Source: Candidatus Heimdallarchaeota archaeon
GTDB lineage: Archaea; Asgardarchaeota; Heimdallarchaeia; Hodarchaeales; Hodarchaeaceae
DNA: 64,000 nucleotides
Reading direction: 5' to 3'
NCBI GenBank assembly: GCA_020353515.1
Contig: CP070695.1
Coordinates: 4,591,414-4,655,413, forward strand
Part shown: positions 26,601-36,800 of the stretch, one piece after another
Layout: the number at the start of each line of letters is the position of its first letter
Numbering within the stretch: position 1 is the first letter of the stretch
Notes under the pieces: generated by a model
The model's input: the letters and a program-made list of their open reading frames with translations, nothing else
Databases searched by the model: none
What the model was told of the DNA's origin: nothing
Program-made: the position numbers and the translations under genes

Positions 26601-27025
26601 CATCTTGGTTTAGATGATAGTAACTTGGGATTGGGATTGCATAGAAGACGACACGTTTCTGATAATTCCCATAGTACCATCTCCTGTTGTTGTATAGGAA
26701 TGACTGTGAACTTCCATGTGAGAGTTACCATACAACCAACTTGAGATATTTTATGTCCATTACTTTATTTAAGCCTTCTTTACCACTTCATCCAACTTAA
26801 ACAGCAATTATTTTCCTTTTCAACCTTTTTGATCCTATTATTCTTTATCTCTCTGCTTTTTTATTTTTGAGATAATTTTTGTCTCATCATCCATCCCCCA
26901 TCCGAAGGAAGGGGACTTCTGGTTGAGGTAAATCAAAAAAGAAGATTTATACGTAATCATGTGGGATAATAATTAAAAGATGATTTCTCAGGTAGATAAA
27001 AAGATTTCAAACTGGAGAGTAAAAA
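26601..27025. other. Spacer between por operon and small gene
   Basis: No convincing gene on either strand. At 26894-26915 a short imperfect hairpin can form (TCCCC pairing with GGGGA, plus an inner TCC/GGA step, loop GAA), the only GC-rich patch here. It is not followed by a T tract, so it is not an obvious terminator. The sequence just before 27026 carries a GGAGAG ribosome site for the next small gene. Confidence 0.35.
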
Positions 27026-27196
27026 TTGATAGAATCTGGAATATCAGTTAAAGATACTGGAAAAGGACTCCAACTGACCTTGGATGGAGAAATGTATCGT
27101 AGAATTGCTCAGGAGTGGGAACAAGGAAAGTTAAAACCTTTCTATTCACATTTAAAAGAATTTATAAGACAAATAGAAAGAGATTATGGTTCTTAA
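27026..27196 (+). CDS. Small unknown protein, 56 aa
   Basis: A short frame starting at TTG 27026 with GGAGAG seven bases upstream and ending in TAA. The 56-residue product begins MIESGISVKDTGKGLQLTLD and continues into a helical, charged half (MYRRIAQEWEQGKLKPF...). Composition is that of a real soluble protein, and the ribosome site is good. The strand-then-helices pattern could fit a ribbon-helix-helix-like DNA-binding fold, but similarity is too weak to claim. It converges on the 27211-27543 gene with only 14 bp between stops. Confidence 0.45.
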   Translation: MIESGISVKDTGKGLQLTLDGEMYRRIAQEWEQGKLKPFYSHLKEFIRQIERDYGS

Positions 27197-27210
27197 ACAT
27201 TACATCTAAA

Positions 27211-27543
27211 CTACCAATCATAGGGGGAAATACCATCAACCAATTCTCCCTCGAACAGAATTAATAGGTCATAAATATCTTTACATACAGCAATTTGCTC
27301 CGAATTGAGGTTTTTTTCAGCCTGTAAGATAAAGAGTAGTGCTTCATCTTCCCAAATAACTCGTATTTTTATCATATTACTTTTATAAAACACAAAAAAA
27401 GTAGGTGTTTTCTCTGAGTATTGAAATCTAATTTCATTCTCTTGTAAAGTCGTTTTTAGATCTACTTTGAAGTCATTCCATACCGATTTATCAGCAAACC
27501 GAATATTAAACCTTTTTTGATCTTGGATATCATTCAATCTCAA
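27211..27543 (-). CDS. Unknown protein, 110 aa
   Basis: A small soluble protein of unknown function. Secondary-structure pattern reads as alternating beta strands and helices (RFNIRFADKSVWNDFKVDL, PTFFVFYKSNMIKIRVIWED, ALLFILQAEKNL), ending with an acidic helix and SPYDW. Its start overlaps the end of the upstream alpha/beta-hydrolase gene by 14 bases, so the two are translationally coupled and likely act together. No cysteine or histidine cluster, no membrane segment. Confidence 0.55.
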   Translation of the reverse strand: MRLNDIQDQKRFNIRFADKSVWNDFKVDLKTTLQENEIRFQYSEKTPTFFVFYKSNMIKIRVIWEDEALLFILQAEKNLNSEQIAVCKDIYDLLILFEGELVDGISPYDW

Positions 27544-28900
27544 TCTGACTCCATTTCTTCGCTATAAACCTGTTGATTTCACGTGCTACCAAATTTGGTT
27601 CCTCAAAAATCACCATATGGCTGCCTGGGATCTCCCTAAAAGTAAGAAGATCGGATGAAACACATTCAATTAACTCCTCTCTTAAATCCTTGGGAATAAG
27701 CTTATCGTTCTTACCCCACACCACCAATATGGGTTTTGTTGATGATTGGAGCTTTTTTGTATAATCACGAGGTATAAAATCTTTGAATATTTCATAATAC
27801 ACTTTGTCAGGGACGTTAAAAGCACTCTGAATAAATGGATTTACGATCTCCTTTTTTGTACTTCTAGAAAAAAGGATCTTTGGGGCTAATTTTTTAACCT
27901 GTCCTTTGAATGAACCCCAAATCGGAGTCGGAGGCAAAACTTTAACTCCATTCCTAAAGTTATCAGGAGCACGATGGGCGCCCGAAACTAAGATAAATTG
28001 GTTTATGTTTGAATATTTTGGTTTCAAAAACTCCTCTAGGATAATTGCAGAAAATAAAGAATGGGCTCCTAATACAATCTCTTTTTCTGTACCAAGATAC
28101 TCTATAAAATCCTTCAAATCTTGTACATAATCCTTTAACTTAAATTCTACATCTTGATCAATTGGTTCAGTAAAACCACGAGTTCCTAAGATATATAGCT
28201 GATATTTTCCCAGAAGAGAAGAAATCATTGGATAATAATTCTCGATTTCTCCACCAACGGGTGAAAGTAATATTAAGATAGTGTCATGGGAGTAAGAAGT
28301 ACTATAGAAACTGACTTTACGACCGCTGAGTTCTATCATTTGGGTTTGGTAAGGAAATTGTGGTTCCAATGGAGACAGGACGGTTTTTGTTACTTCTTTA
28401 GGTTTAGTTGTCAAAATACGTAATCGAGAAGTAACATCTCCAAGTATCTGTTGGAATTGTTCAACAGGTGTCATTAATAATTTCGCAAATGCTTTAACTA
28501 CATCTACCTCTGTATCTTCAGCTTCTTTAGCTTGTACTACCTTATACTCTTCCTGAAATGTAAGAATCTCGTTTTTTACAGCTTCTAGATCGGAAATACT
28601 GAACGAAAACAGAGGTGTCATTACATTTGGTCCTTCACCCAACTCCAGTTGAAGATAATTCTGTTTTTTCATCTTTTGACGTTTTTCAATCAATTTTACT
28701 GTTTGAAGATGATTCAATGGATAATTTACAATAATTATGGGTGAGCTTTCAGCGGTTTGAACAGCGAACTCAATCCTTTGTTTTGTACTATTGAGTCGTA
28801 GAAGTCCATGACGTTTTTCACGAATGCGTGAATCCCCTTCATGATAGGTAGCCAACCATTCTGCTCTAATCTCTTCTGACAAGTTTTCAGACGTCCTCAA
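27530..28900 (-). CDS. Alpha/beta hydrolase with unknown N-terminal domain
   Basis: A 456-aa protein. Residues about 200-450 form an alpha/beta-hydrolase fold: ILILLSPVGGEIENY (oxyanion-hole region), the nucleophile elbow LGAHSLFSA, where Ser would be the nucleophile but the second Gly of GxSxG is lost, acid VVWGKNDKLIP and catalytic His in IPGSHMVIFEEP. Residues about 25-125 look like a small beta-barrel followed by a helix (IREKRHGLLRLNSTKQRIEF, then IVNYPLNHLQTVKLI), reminiscent of PH/GRAM-like domains that bind membranes; that part is inference. Substrate unknown. It is followed by an overlapping 110-aa gene and preceded, 11 bp away, by a small helical-protein gene, suggesting a three-gene operon. 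Confidence 0.7.
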   Translation of the reverse strand: MRTSENLSEEIRAEWLATYHEGDSRIREKRHGLLRLNSTKQRIEFAVQTAESSPIIIVNYPLNHLQTVKLIEKRQKMKKQNYLQLELGEGPNVMTPLFSFSISDLEAVKNEILTFQEEYKVVQAKEAEDTEVDVVKAFAKLLMTPVEQFQQILGDVTSRLRILTTKPKEVTKTVLSPLEPQFPYQTQMIELSGRKVSFYSTSYSHDTILILLSPVGGEIENYYPMISSLLGKYQLYILGTRGFTEPIDQDVEFKLKDYVQDLKDFIEYLGTEKEIVLGAHSLFSAIILEEFLKPKYSNINQFILVSGAHRAPDNFRNGVKVLPPTPIWGSFKGQVKKLAPKILFSRSTKKEIVNPFIQSAFNVPDKVYYEIFKDFIPRDYTKKLQSSTKPILVVWGKNDKLIPKDLREELIECVSSDLLTFREIPGSHMVIFEEPNLVAREINRFIAKKWSQIEIE

Positions 28901-28911
28901 AACACTGAAGT

Positions 28912-29103
28912 TTACTTCTCTGTTAATTTCTTTGTAGTTTTGTGAATCTTATCCTTAACAATATCCGTCACCCCACTCTTCTCCAGTTCTTCCTTGATTG
29001 ATTCTTTAGCTATGTCTGCAGCTGCTCCTCCTACTGCTCTGGTTGTGATGTTTAATGCCTCTTTGGAAGCCCCTTTCACAATTTTCTTAGTTATTTTCTT
29101 CAA
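28912..29103 (-). CDS. Small basic helical protein, 63 aa
   Basis: A short frame with TTG start at 29103 immediately upstream of the hydrolase gene (11 bp). The product is Lys-rich at both ends with an Ala/Gly-containing middle (AVGGAAADIAKESIKEELEK) and would form amphipathic helices. No domain is recognised. Support is its position at the head of a co-directional set and plausible composition; an antisense frame of similar size exists, so this call is tentative. Confidence 0.4.
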   Translation of the reverse strand: MKKITKKIVKGASKEALNITTRAVGGAAADIAKESIKEELEKSGVTDIVKDKIHKTTKKLTEK

Positions 29104-29236
29104 AATCTATACCCGAAAGAACTTTATCAGCACTCTTCAAAAATCATTGCATAGAGGTTTCAAAACAAGATGCCTTGAAGGATGAATAATCATCACTAAA
29201 CGGTGAATCTATGTTTCTTGTAGGAGATGAAAGTCC

Positions 29237-31906
29237 ATGAAACCATGGTATGAAATAGTTCACCCTCATTCAATGATTCTTTCAGGACACATAAGGGAGA
29301 ACTTTTTTCTTGCTGATCTAGGTAATATAATCCAAGAGTCAGCCCCCTCAGATTATTTAAATCCTAGGAAGTTCTTTCAACAAACCCTCCTTACAAGAGG
29401 ATTACTAAACATTTTCACTACTATTCAGACTAAATTATGTAGAGGAGAAGGTAGTGGAATAATTAAACTACAGACACCGTTTGGAGGTGGAAAAACACAT
29501 ACTTTAATTTCTATTTATCACTATGCTATAAGTGGAGTCGAAGTTCACAATTATCTCCCAAAAAATTTGTCTCCCTTTAAAGCAGAAATTGTAACAATTG
29601 TAGGGACAAATTTAAACCCTGTAGAGGGGCGACACGAGGATAATATCTTCATTCACACAATTTGGGGGGATATGGCTTTTCAACTTGCTGGTGTCGATGG
29701 CTACAAAGAATTTGAAGCCAATGATATAGAACGTATTAGTCCTGGAAAGGAAAAATTAACAAAATTTCTCAAACAACATCAACCATTTCTACTTTTATTT
29801 GATGAAATGGCTGAATATGTTGCAAAAGCACGAGGGATATCAGTAAATGAGTCGAATCTTGGAATTCAAACATTAATCTTTCTTCAAGAATTAACTGAAG
29901 CAATCGCTTCACTACCTAGGGGATTATTAGTTATTACTCTTCCAGTTCACGGATATGAAGATTTTTCGGAATCAAAACTCGACATTATCAATAGAATCAA
30001 TCGAATCTTAGGACGTGTAGAATCGAGTGAGACCCCAATTGAACGAGAAGACCTATACAAGTTAATTACAAAAAGACTGATAAGAAAAGTGCTTATCCAA
30101 GAAGCTCGTGATGATGTTATCTCAGAATATGTAAGACTCTATCAAAATAAGCGATCTGAACTTCCAGAAAGGATTCAGAACCCTGTGTTTTATAATAAGA
30201 TGAAGGATTCATACCCATTCCATCCTGAACTTATCGATCTGCTGTATGATAGATGGCGAAGCCTCCCATCATTTCAAGGTACAAGGGCAATCTTAAAAAT
30301 CTTAACCCGAACACTTATTCACTTATATGCCTCTAAAGAAAAAGTTAACCTTATTCTTCCTTCGGATATCAATTTGAACGAATCAAATCTTAAGAATGAC
30401 TTCTTAAAGCATATAGATGTTAAATTCGCCTCGATTTTAAATTCAGATGTGCTTGGATTTGATTCTAATGCCACATTTCTAGATAAAAAGTATCCAAATT
30501 GGAACAACTTTGCCTTAGGAATTTCACAGACAATTTTTCTTTATTCTTTCGCACAAGAGGAGATACCAAGAGGCTTAAATCTCTCTGAACTAAAATTAAA
30601 TTTGATAAGACCAGGTACCACCGTTTCCCTACTCTCAGAGGTTCTTCATCGACTCCATTCAACTCTCTCTTACTTACACTTTAGAGATGGACGGAATTTT
30701 TTTAGTCATGAATCCAATTTAAACCACAAAATTCAAGACTTAAAGGAACTATTTCAAGATCAATTTGAAGAAGAATTGAGAAGAGAAATTAAAAAGCACG
30801 TTGGCAAAAAATTAACGACAATTATTTGGCCAAGTTGCTCTAATGAGATACCTGATGATCAACGACTAAAGATCGTTCTAGTTCATCCTTCTGTCAAGAA
30901 AAATACATTAGAGGATTGGTTAGAAAAAAAAGGGACATCATTCCGTCAGAATAAAAACACGATTTTTTTTGTATTACCACATATTTCTCATCTTACCGTT
31001 CTACAAGATTTAATACAGACAAAACTCGCTTTGATTGAATTACATAAGAAGGTCAAGGATGAAGATCTAGAACTTCGCTTAGAAATTAAACAACGACATG
31101 AAAGAATTAATGAAACACTAGCCTACCATATTAGGAAGACTTATTCGATTCTTTACGATGGGCAGAGGACAATATCTTTCAGCCTTCCTTCAGTTGAATA
31201 TGAACCTCTAACAAAATGGTTTCACCGTGAATTGACTGCTCGCGAACTAATTGTGACAAAGCTCCATTATCGAAAACTTAAGGAGCTATTTCTAAGCTCA
31301 AATCATTGTATTTCAACATACCAGATTCTTGAACAATTTTTCGTTGATCTTAATCTATTTAAAATCGAATCAGTCGAAATTATTAAACAAGCTATTTGCT
31401 GGGGCGTCAAAGAAGGTGCCTTTGGGAGAGCACTTCTTCAGGGGGAAGGGATTCAAACAAGTTCCTTCTTCTTTTCTGTAGAAATTCCTCCAACGCAGAT
31501 CATGTTTACATCGAATGAATTTCTAATTAATAGGGAAATTGCGAGAACAATTAATAATCAAATAGCTCAAAATCCTGAAATTATAGAAGTAATTATTCCA
31601 GAAGAACGCAAGAATAGTGCCTCTTCTTCCGAATTAATATTTAAGAAAACTTTGGAAACTAAAGATGAAGCTGATGAGATTCATTCATTATCTCTGGAGG
31701 TGCAGGATCTTAATTCAAAATCTCTACTTGATTTCTACCGTGGAGTTATAGAACCACTTGAATCCAATAACGCAGATATTTCTATAAAAATAAAATTAGA
31801 TGTGAAGAGTAAGAAAAAGATCCCTGAAACTACAATTAACACAACTATAAAGGAAACGATTTCTCAACTTGGAGCCCAAATTACCATAATTGATGAAGAG
31901 GAATAG
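29237..31906 (+). CDS. DUF499-type P-loop ATPase
   Basis: An 889-aa ATPase. Seen: the N-terminal family signature PWYEIVHPH then NPRKFFQQTLLTRGL, Walker A PFGGGKTHT at residues 81-89, Walker B FLLLFDE at 184-190, and an arginine-containing RILGRVESSE near residue 255. This matches the DUF499 family of AAA+-like ATPases. In bacteria and archaea, DUF499 genes usually sit beside a DUF1156-type DNA methylase in predicted anti-phage loci. None of those partners is adjacent: the neighbours are a hydrolase operon and uvrC. The C-terminal third has winged-helix-like stretches and a repeat-like beta region (EEVIIPEERKNS and beyond). The role is therefore open: defence remnant or a housekeeping reuse. 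Confidence 0.75.
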   Translation: MKPWYEIVHPHSMILSGHIRENFFLADLGNIIQESAPSDYLNPRKFFQQTLLTRGLLNIFTTIQTKLCRGEGSGIIKLQTPFGGGKTHTLISIYHYAISGVEVHNYLPKNLSPFKAEIVTIVGTNLNPVEGRHEDNIFIHTIWGDMAFQLAGVDGYKEFEANDIERISPGKEKLTKFLKQHQPFLLLFDEMAEYVAKARGISVNESNLGIQTLIFLQELTEAIASLPRGLLVITLPVHGYEDFSESKLDIINRINRILGRVESSETPIEREDLYKLITKRLIRKVLIQEARDDVISEYVRLYQNKRSELPERIQNPVFYNKMKDSYPFHPELIDLLYDRWRSLPSFQGTRAILKILTRTLIHLYASKEKVNLILPSDINLNESNLKNDFLKHIDVKFASILNSDVLGFDSNATFLDKKYPNWNNFALGISQTIFLYSFAQEEIPRGLNLSELKLNLIRPGTTVSLLSEVLHRLHSTLSYLHFRDGRNFFSHESNLNHKIQDLKELFQDQFEEELRREIKKHVGKKLTTIIWPSCSNEIPDDQRLKIVLVHPSVKKNTLEDWLEKKGTSFRQNKNTIFFVLPHISHLTVLQDLIQTKLALIELHKKVKDEDLELRLEIKQRHERINETLAYHIRKTYSILYDGQRTISFSLPSVEYEPLTKWFHRELTARELIVTKLHYRKLKELFLSSNHCISTYQILEQFFVDLNLFKIESVEIIKQAICWGVKEGAFGRALLQGEGIQTSSFFFSVEIPPTQIMFTSNEFLINREIARTINNQIAQNPEIIEVIIPEERKNSASSSELIFKKTLETKDEADEIHSLSLEVQDLNSKSLLDFYRGVIEPLESNNADISIKIKLDVKSKKKIPETTINTTIKETISQLGAQITIIDEEE

Positions 31907-31929
31907 AATTCACATCAACAATAAAATTT

Positions 31930-33771
31930 CTACTGTCTATTTGTTCTAAAAAAAAGATATATTCGTTCTGCTACAGCACGATTAATTCCTTCAACTTGAC
32001 ACAATTCCTCAACAGTCGCCTCTCGAATTCTGTTTATATCACCAAAATGTTGTAGTAAGGAATTTCTTCGTTTCGTTCCTATCCCCACAATTTGATCTAA
32101 TTGGGATTTTGGTTCACGTAACCTTCTCCGACGATGATAAGTAATGGCAAATCGATGGGCTTCGTCACGACATTGTTTGAGTAGATTGAGGGCAGCACTA
32201 TTTTGAGGTATTGCAAGGGGGTTTTTCTTTTTTGGAAGAAAAACTTCCTCTTCTTTCTTAGCAATCCCGATAACAGGGATTTTTTGGTTAGATCGTAACA
32301 GGACAGCATATACACCGTTTACTTGAGGTTTACCTCCATCTATTACGATTAAATCTGGTAGAGATGTAGCAAACTGCGAGTCATCATGCTTAAGACGACG
32401 GGTTAGTACTTCTTGTAACATTGCTACATCATTAGGTTCAGGTTTAACTGATTTTATCTTAAAACGGCGATATTGTGATTTTACTGATTCTCCATTTTGA
32501 AAAACAACCATAGAACCTACAGGGAGAGTTCCTTGAATATTGGAGATATCATAAGTTTCTATTCGTTGGGGGATATTTACTAGATTGAGATACTTTTGAA
32601 GTTCGACTAAGGCTTCTGTTTTGACTTGTTTTTTCTTTTGAATTGACTTGATTTTTTCACTAAGCTCTAATTGAAGTTTGTAAACTTGTATTTTGAGAAT
32701 AGAGTTATCAAGAATATTGGGTTTGACCTTGATCCTGACACTTCTCCCCTGTTTTTTAGACAACCAATTTTCTAAAATCTCTCTCTCCTGGTCCAGTTCA
32801 CTTGAAACTTCAATAATATCAGGAATGAAATCTGTTTTGAAATAATAATGAGTAATGAAAGATTTAAGGATCTCTATTTCTGGTAACGCTTCAAGAATTC
32901 CTAAAAATTTTGATTCATGGTCTATAATATTGTCATCACGAATCCAAAAAATTCCAAACATATAATAATTTGAATTCTCTAGTAGAATAATGATATCTTT
33001 ATCTCTAGGTTGAGGAAATTCTGTTTGAGACTCAATTATAGTTTTTATTTGACTAATACGATCACGAATTTTAGCAGCTGATTCAAAATCTAAATCTTTG
33101 GCAGCTTGATCCATTCTTAGGTATAAAACTTCTAATAGATCCTTTTTCTTGCCCTGAAGAAATAATACAAATTGATCAACTATTTGTTGATATTCTTCAA
33201 CGGATATTTTACCAACACAGGGAGCAGAACAGCGATGAATGGAGTAATCTAAACACTCCTTTTTTGCTCGAAAACAGTAACTTTTGTTAGCAATAGGGAA
33301 GAGCCTACGAAGAGAACGAACAGATGCACGAAGAGCCTTAACATCTTTTTTCCTACTAAAATACCAATCCTTAGGATTTGTGATACTTCGGACTATAAGC
33401 AATCGGGAAAAGGGCTCTTCATCTGAAGGTACGGTAATCTGAATCCTGGGGTATTGTTTATCATCTTTCCAATCAATATTATATCGAGGAGAATGAATTT
33501 GAATTAAATCCCTTTCACGGAGAAATGCAGCTTCTATAGATTTATGAATTTCATAATCTATTGATTTGATTTTGGAAGCTAGTCGCCTGGTTTTTCGATC
33601 AGGAAAGTCTTTCCTTAAATAGGAAGCCACACGCTTTTTTAGATTTGATGTGGCTCCAATATAGATTATTTTCCCCTTTTCATTTAACATGAGATAGACG
33701 CCTGGAGCTGATGGAAGTGTATTCAAAACTTTAGAATTAAAAGAAGAGACCTCAGTTGGCATTCTACTCAT
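31930..33771 (-). CDS. uvrC: Excinuclease ABC subunit C
   Basis: Nuclease of bacterial-type nucleotide excision repair that cuts on both sides of a lesion. Seen in order: GIY-YIG nuclease domain (APGVYLMLNEKGKIIYIGAT), four-cysteine region CFRAKKECLDYSIHRCSAPC near residue 190, UVR motif (DLDFESAAKIRDRI), the RNase H-like C-terminal nuclease with YDISNIQGTLPVGSMVVF and LIVIDGGKPQVNG, and tandem helix-hairpin-helix motifs at the end (IVGIGTKRRNSLLQHFG). Length about 613 aa is normal. A GTG at 33813 is in frame; I prefer ATG 33771, though neither has a strong ribosome site. uvrB lies 5.8 kb away on the other strand. Confidence 0.94.
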   Translation of the reverse strand: MSRMPTEVSSFNSKVLNTLPSAPGVYLMLNEKGKIIYIGATSNLKKRVASYLRKDFPDRKTRRLASKIKSIDYEIHKSIEAAFLRERDLIQIHSPRYNIDWKDDKQYPRIQITVPSDEEPFSRLLIVRSITNPKDWYFSRKKDVKALRASVRSLRRLFPIANKSYCFRAKKECLDYSIHRCSAPCVGKISVEEYQQIVDQFVLFLQGKKKDLLEVLYLRMDQAAKDLDFESAAKIRDRISQIKTIIESQTEFPQPRDKDIIILLENSNYYMFGIFWIRDDNIIDHESKFLGILEALPEIEILKSFITHYYFKTDFIPDIIEVSSELDQEREILENWLSKKQGRSVRIKVKPNILDNSILKIQVYKLQLELSEKIKSIQKKKQVKTEALVELQKYLNLVNIPQRIETYDISNIQGTLPVGSMVVFQNGESVKSQYRRFKIKSVKPEPNDVAMLQEVLTRRLKHDDSQFATSLPDLIVIDGGKPQVNGVYAVLLRSNQKIPVIGIAKKEEEVFLPKKKNPLAIPQNSAALNLLKQCRDEAHRFAITYHRRRRLREPKSQLDQIVGIGTKRRNSLLQHFGDINRIREATVEELCQVEGINRAVAERIYLFFRTNRQ

Positions 33772-33861
33772 TAAATTTCCATATGATTTTTTCCTTAAAT
33801 GTAATCCATACACTTCATTGTCATAAATTGAAGATCAAAAAGGAAAAAAGGATTTAGTCAA

Positions 33862-36800
33862 TTATTTATGGATAACTTCACGCCATTGATTAACTATAGC
33901 TTGAAACTCTTCAATCTTATTCTTGTTATTGAAGAGTAGAAATACATCAATTCTTCTTTCTTTTCCAGGGGGTAGTTTAAAGCTATTACTGCACACCATC
34001 TCGCTATAATTGTTCGCGTTCATATAATCTCCACTTATAGGAATCTTGGGATCAGGTGAAAACAAGAGAATTTTCTCTTTAGCTTCTCCAAATGACACAA
34101 GTGCCCAATTATCTGGTGGAATAGTATGTAAAACCCGCTCTCTTTCAGTCTTCCTATATGTCCAAATGTCATTGTGACGTTTGGTAATTAATTCTTCTAT
34201 TGGTTTCAAGAATAGGAAAAAACCTGCCTGTATTGATGTTGAAATCCCAGAATTATTTTTGATTGAGAGCTGACTCCATAATAAAGGGCTTTCAGATCGT
34301 GTATAGTAAGTGACTCTACAGGAAATATTTTTTAACCGGAAATCATTAACTGGAGAATCAAGATGATATGTTAGTCCAAACCATTTATCTTTGTTCGTAA
34401 CAAGAACAGGGGAAGACCAAGTATTGTCAAGAAACTCTAACCAATTCCAGCTATAGGAGGGTTTGAGAAAAGGATGAAATCCACCAACAAAACGTTTGAA
34501 CCAAACAAAAGAGTCGCGATTGGGAAAACGTGAAAAGAAGAGTTCATCACTATTTGAAAATTTCCCAGAGAATAAACTCGCACCGTGGGTTGGAGATGTT
34601 TGAAAAGATAATAAGTTGTTTGAGAATAGCCATTCTTCCTCTTTCTTTTCAAGAATTACCCTTTTTGTACTCCTATATGGGATTAAAGCTCCAGTTATAG
34701 GACGAGAAGTATATGGAAGTTGAATTACTCCTTTGAAAGTATAGAGTTGTACATCTAGATTTTTTATATCTATCTCTTTTCTAATCTGTTTATTAATTCC
34801 ACCTTCAAGTTTCATTTTCCATTGGATAGGAGATTTCCATAAGGTACTTTCTAAATCAATTTGAGCTTCTATTGATGTTTCTCGACAAGCATGATATAAG
34901 ATTTCAATCGGTACATTTCTAGAATCCCCATCTATCCAATTTAAACCTGGTAAGGGATTATTTTTTACTCCTGGAACTGCTAGGTCTTGTCCACATCGAA
35001 CTTCAAGAATTGAAGTAGAATATTCAACAGTTTTATCTTCATCTGAGGATATTTCACTACCGTTAAACTCGTTTAACCATATTTTACGAGTTAGAGGAGC
35101 TATATTCCTACCAAAAACCCAAGTAAAATGCCCTAATTTGATAGTTTCTCCTGGTTGCAAAGTGTAGGCTTTAGTATCTACCATTGGACCACTATACGGA
35201 TTACCTCGAATTGTTTCAACTTGGGAATCCCAGATAAGACCACATCCAAAACCAAGTTGATTCTCTTTTGCTATCCATGGTTCAGCATATTCTTCAGCAT
35301 TCTGAGGAAAATCGAAGTTATCATTGAATTCAGGATCATCTGATACAATCCACCCCGATTTTAATGGTAAGAAATATTTTCCCAATAAAATACTCGGTGT
35401 TCTCCAAGGACTCCAGAGACGAATGGCAATATTAGTTATTGGAAGATCAGATGTATTAGTCATCTCATAGTAACTTGAGATAAATGGTTTCCCACCCTCA
35501 ACATTGATCCAGCGGGTAACTTGTAAACCAGGTTTTTCGACTTTACTGAGCATTACTTGTTTAAAAGAAACTCCAGAGTCTTCTTTTATGATTTCATATG
35601 GACGATCAAGCCGCCAAAATTCTGATGATTCAGCAGGGAACGGTTTTCCAATATTCATTCCCAGAGTTGAAAAAGTAAATTCACCCACGTCTCTTGATTT
35701 AACAAGTCGTAATTCATTTGTCTCCTTTAAATCAAAATGAAACCGTAACTGTTCATTCTCAACGACTGCTTCTTTATGAGGATTTACGTAAGCAACAGCT
35801 CCCGCTTTAGTGAAACAACTTATATATCGAATGATTGGAGGTAGGGCTTCTTCTCCGCTGGATTTTTGATGATAAAAACGGATATTCCATCGCCAAGCTG
35901 TAACTATAGGTTTTTTAGGTTTTTTAATCATTATTTGGGTTTCAAGAGCGGCACTAGGTTCTAGTAAGTTGATTTTAACTTCATGAGGAGTTGGTAAACC
36001 TTCTCCAATAATTTTAACATGGCCATCAAAAGGAATATTCATCATATTTCGAAATCCAATAGGGATTGCAATTTGTTTTGTGTATCTTCCGAAATATGCT
36101 GAAGGTTCACTCATTGTTACTTGTAAAGACTCTTTGGGTACCCATCCAATGGCTAGTTGAATTTCTTTGTTATCAAGTAGAAAATTCCCATAAAGACGAC
36201 AATCAGTTCGTTTCCAAGGAACCTGATCTATAATATATGTTTCAACTTCAGGGTTCAGTTGAACTTCGATGGAGATATGTTTCTTGGTTCCAGCTTCTAC
36301 AATTACATCTATTGATTCAATAGATACTTTTTCGATACCTTTGAAGAGTGTGAAGTTACCTTTGACTACAATGGGCCGACTTAAGTTATTAATTATTCTT
36401 AATTCGGCTGAAGCTGAATCAATACCGAAAAATACTTCATGTAGATTAGGAACTAGTTGTACAGAAAGCTCCTCCCCATTAATAACATGAGAAAATCCCG
36501 AAATTTCTTTTGCGTGACGATCTATGTAGACAGTTAATGAATTCTGTTTATCTTGAACAAAATGATAGAAGTAAGATTTCATACCAAACTTTTCGAATTC
36601 ATCAGCTTTTTGAGTGACAGTAAGTATCCGAGACTCATACCAATCATTTCGACTAAAGAATGCTTTTTTAAAGAAACCTGTATTTAAAATCGCAGGCATA
36701 AAATTTTCCATGAGTACAGAGGTCTTAGGGCACCACATGAATCCCGTTTTTTTGTAAACAGGGACAGCACGTAGGTTCCCAGCCCATGTATGTAGATCTA

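Noticed and set aside
26436..26744. Plus-strand frame over the end of porB
   Set aside because: It overlaps porB in another frame and continues into the T-rich terminator region; composition is not protein-like.
26894..26915. GC-rich hairpin in the spacer after porB, considered as a terminator or small RNA
   Set aside because: Imperfect, only five outer base pairs, not followed by a T run; no promoter visible.
28994..29185. Plus-strand frame antisense to the small basic protein
   Set aside because: No ribosome site; gene order and strand favour the minus-strand frame.
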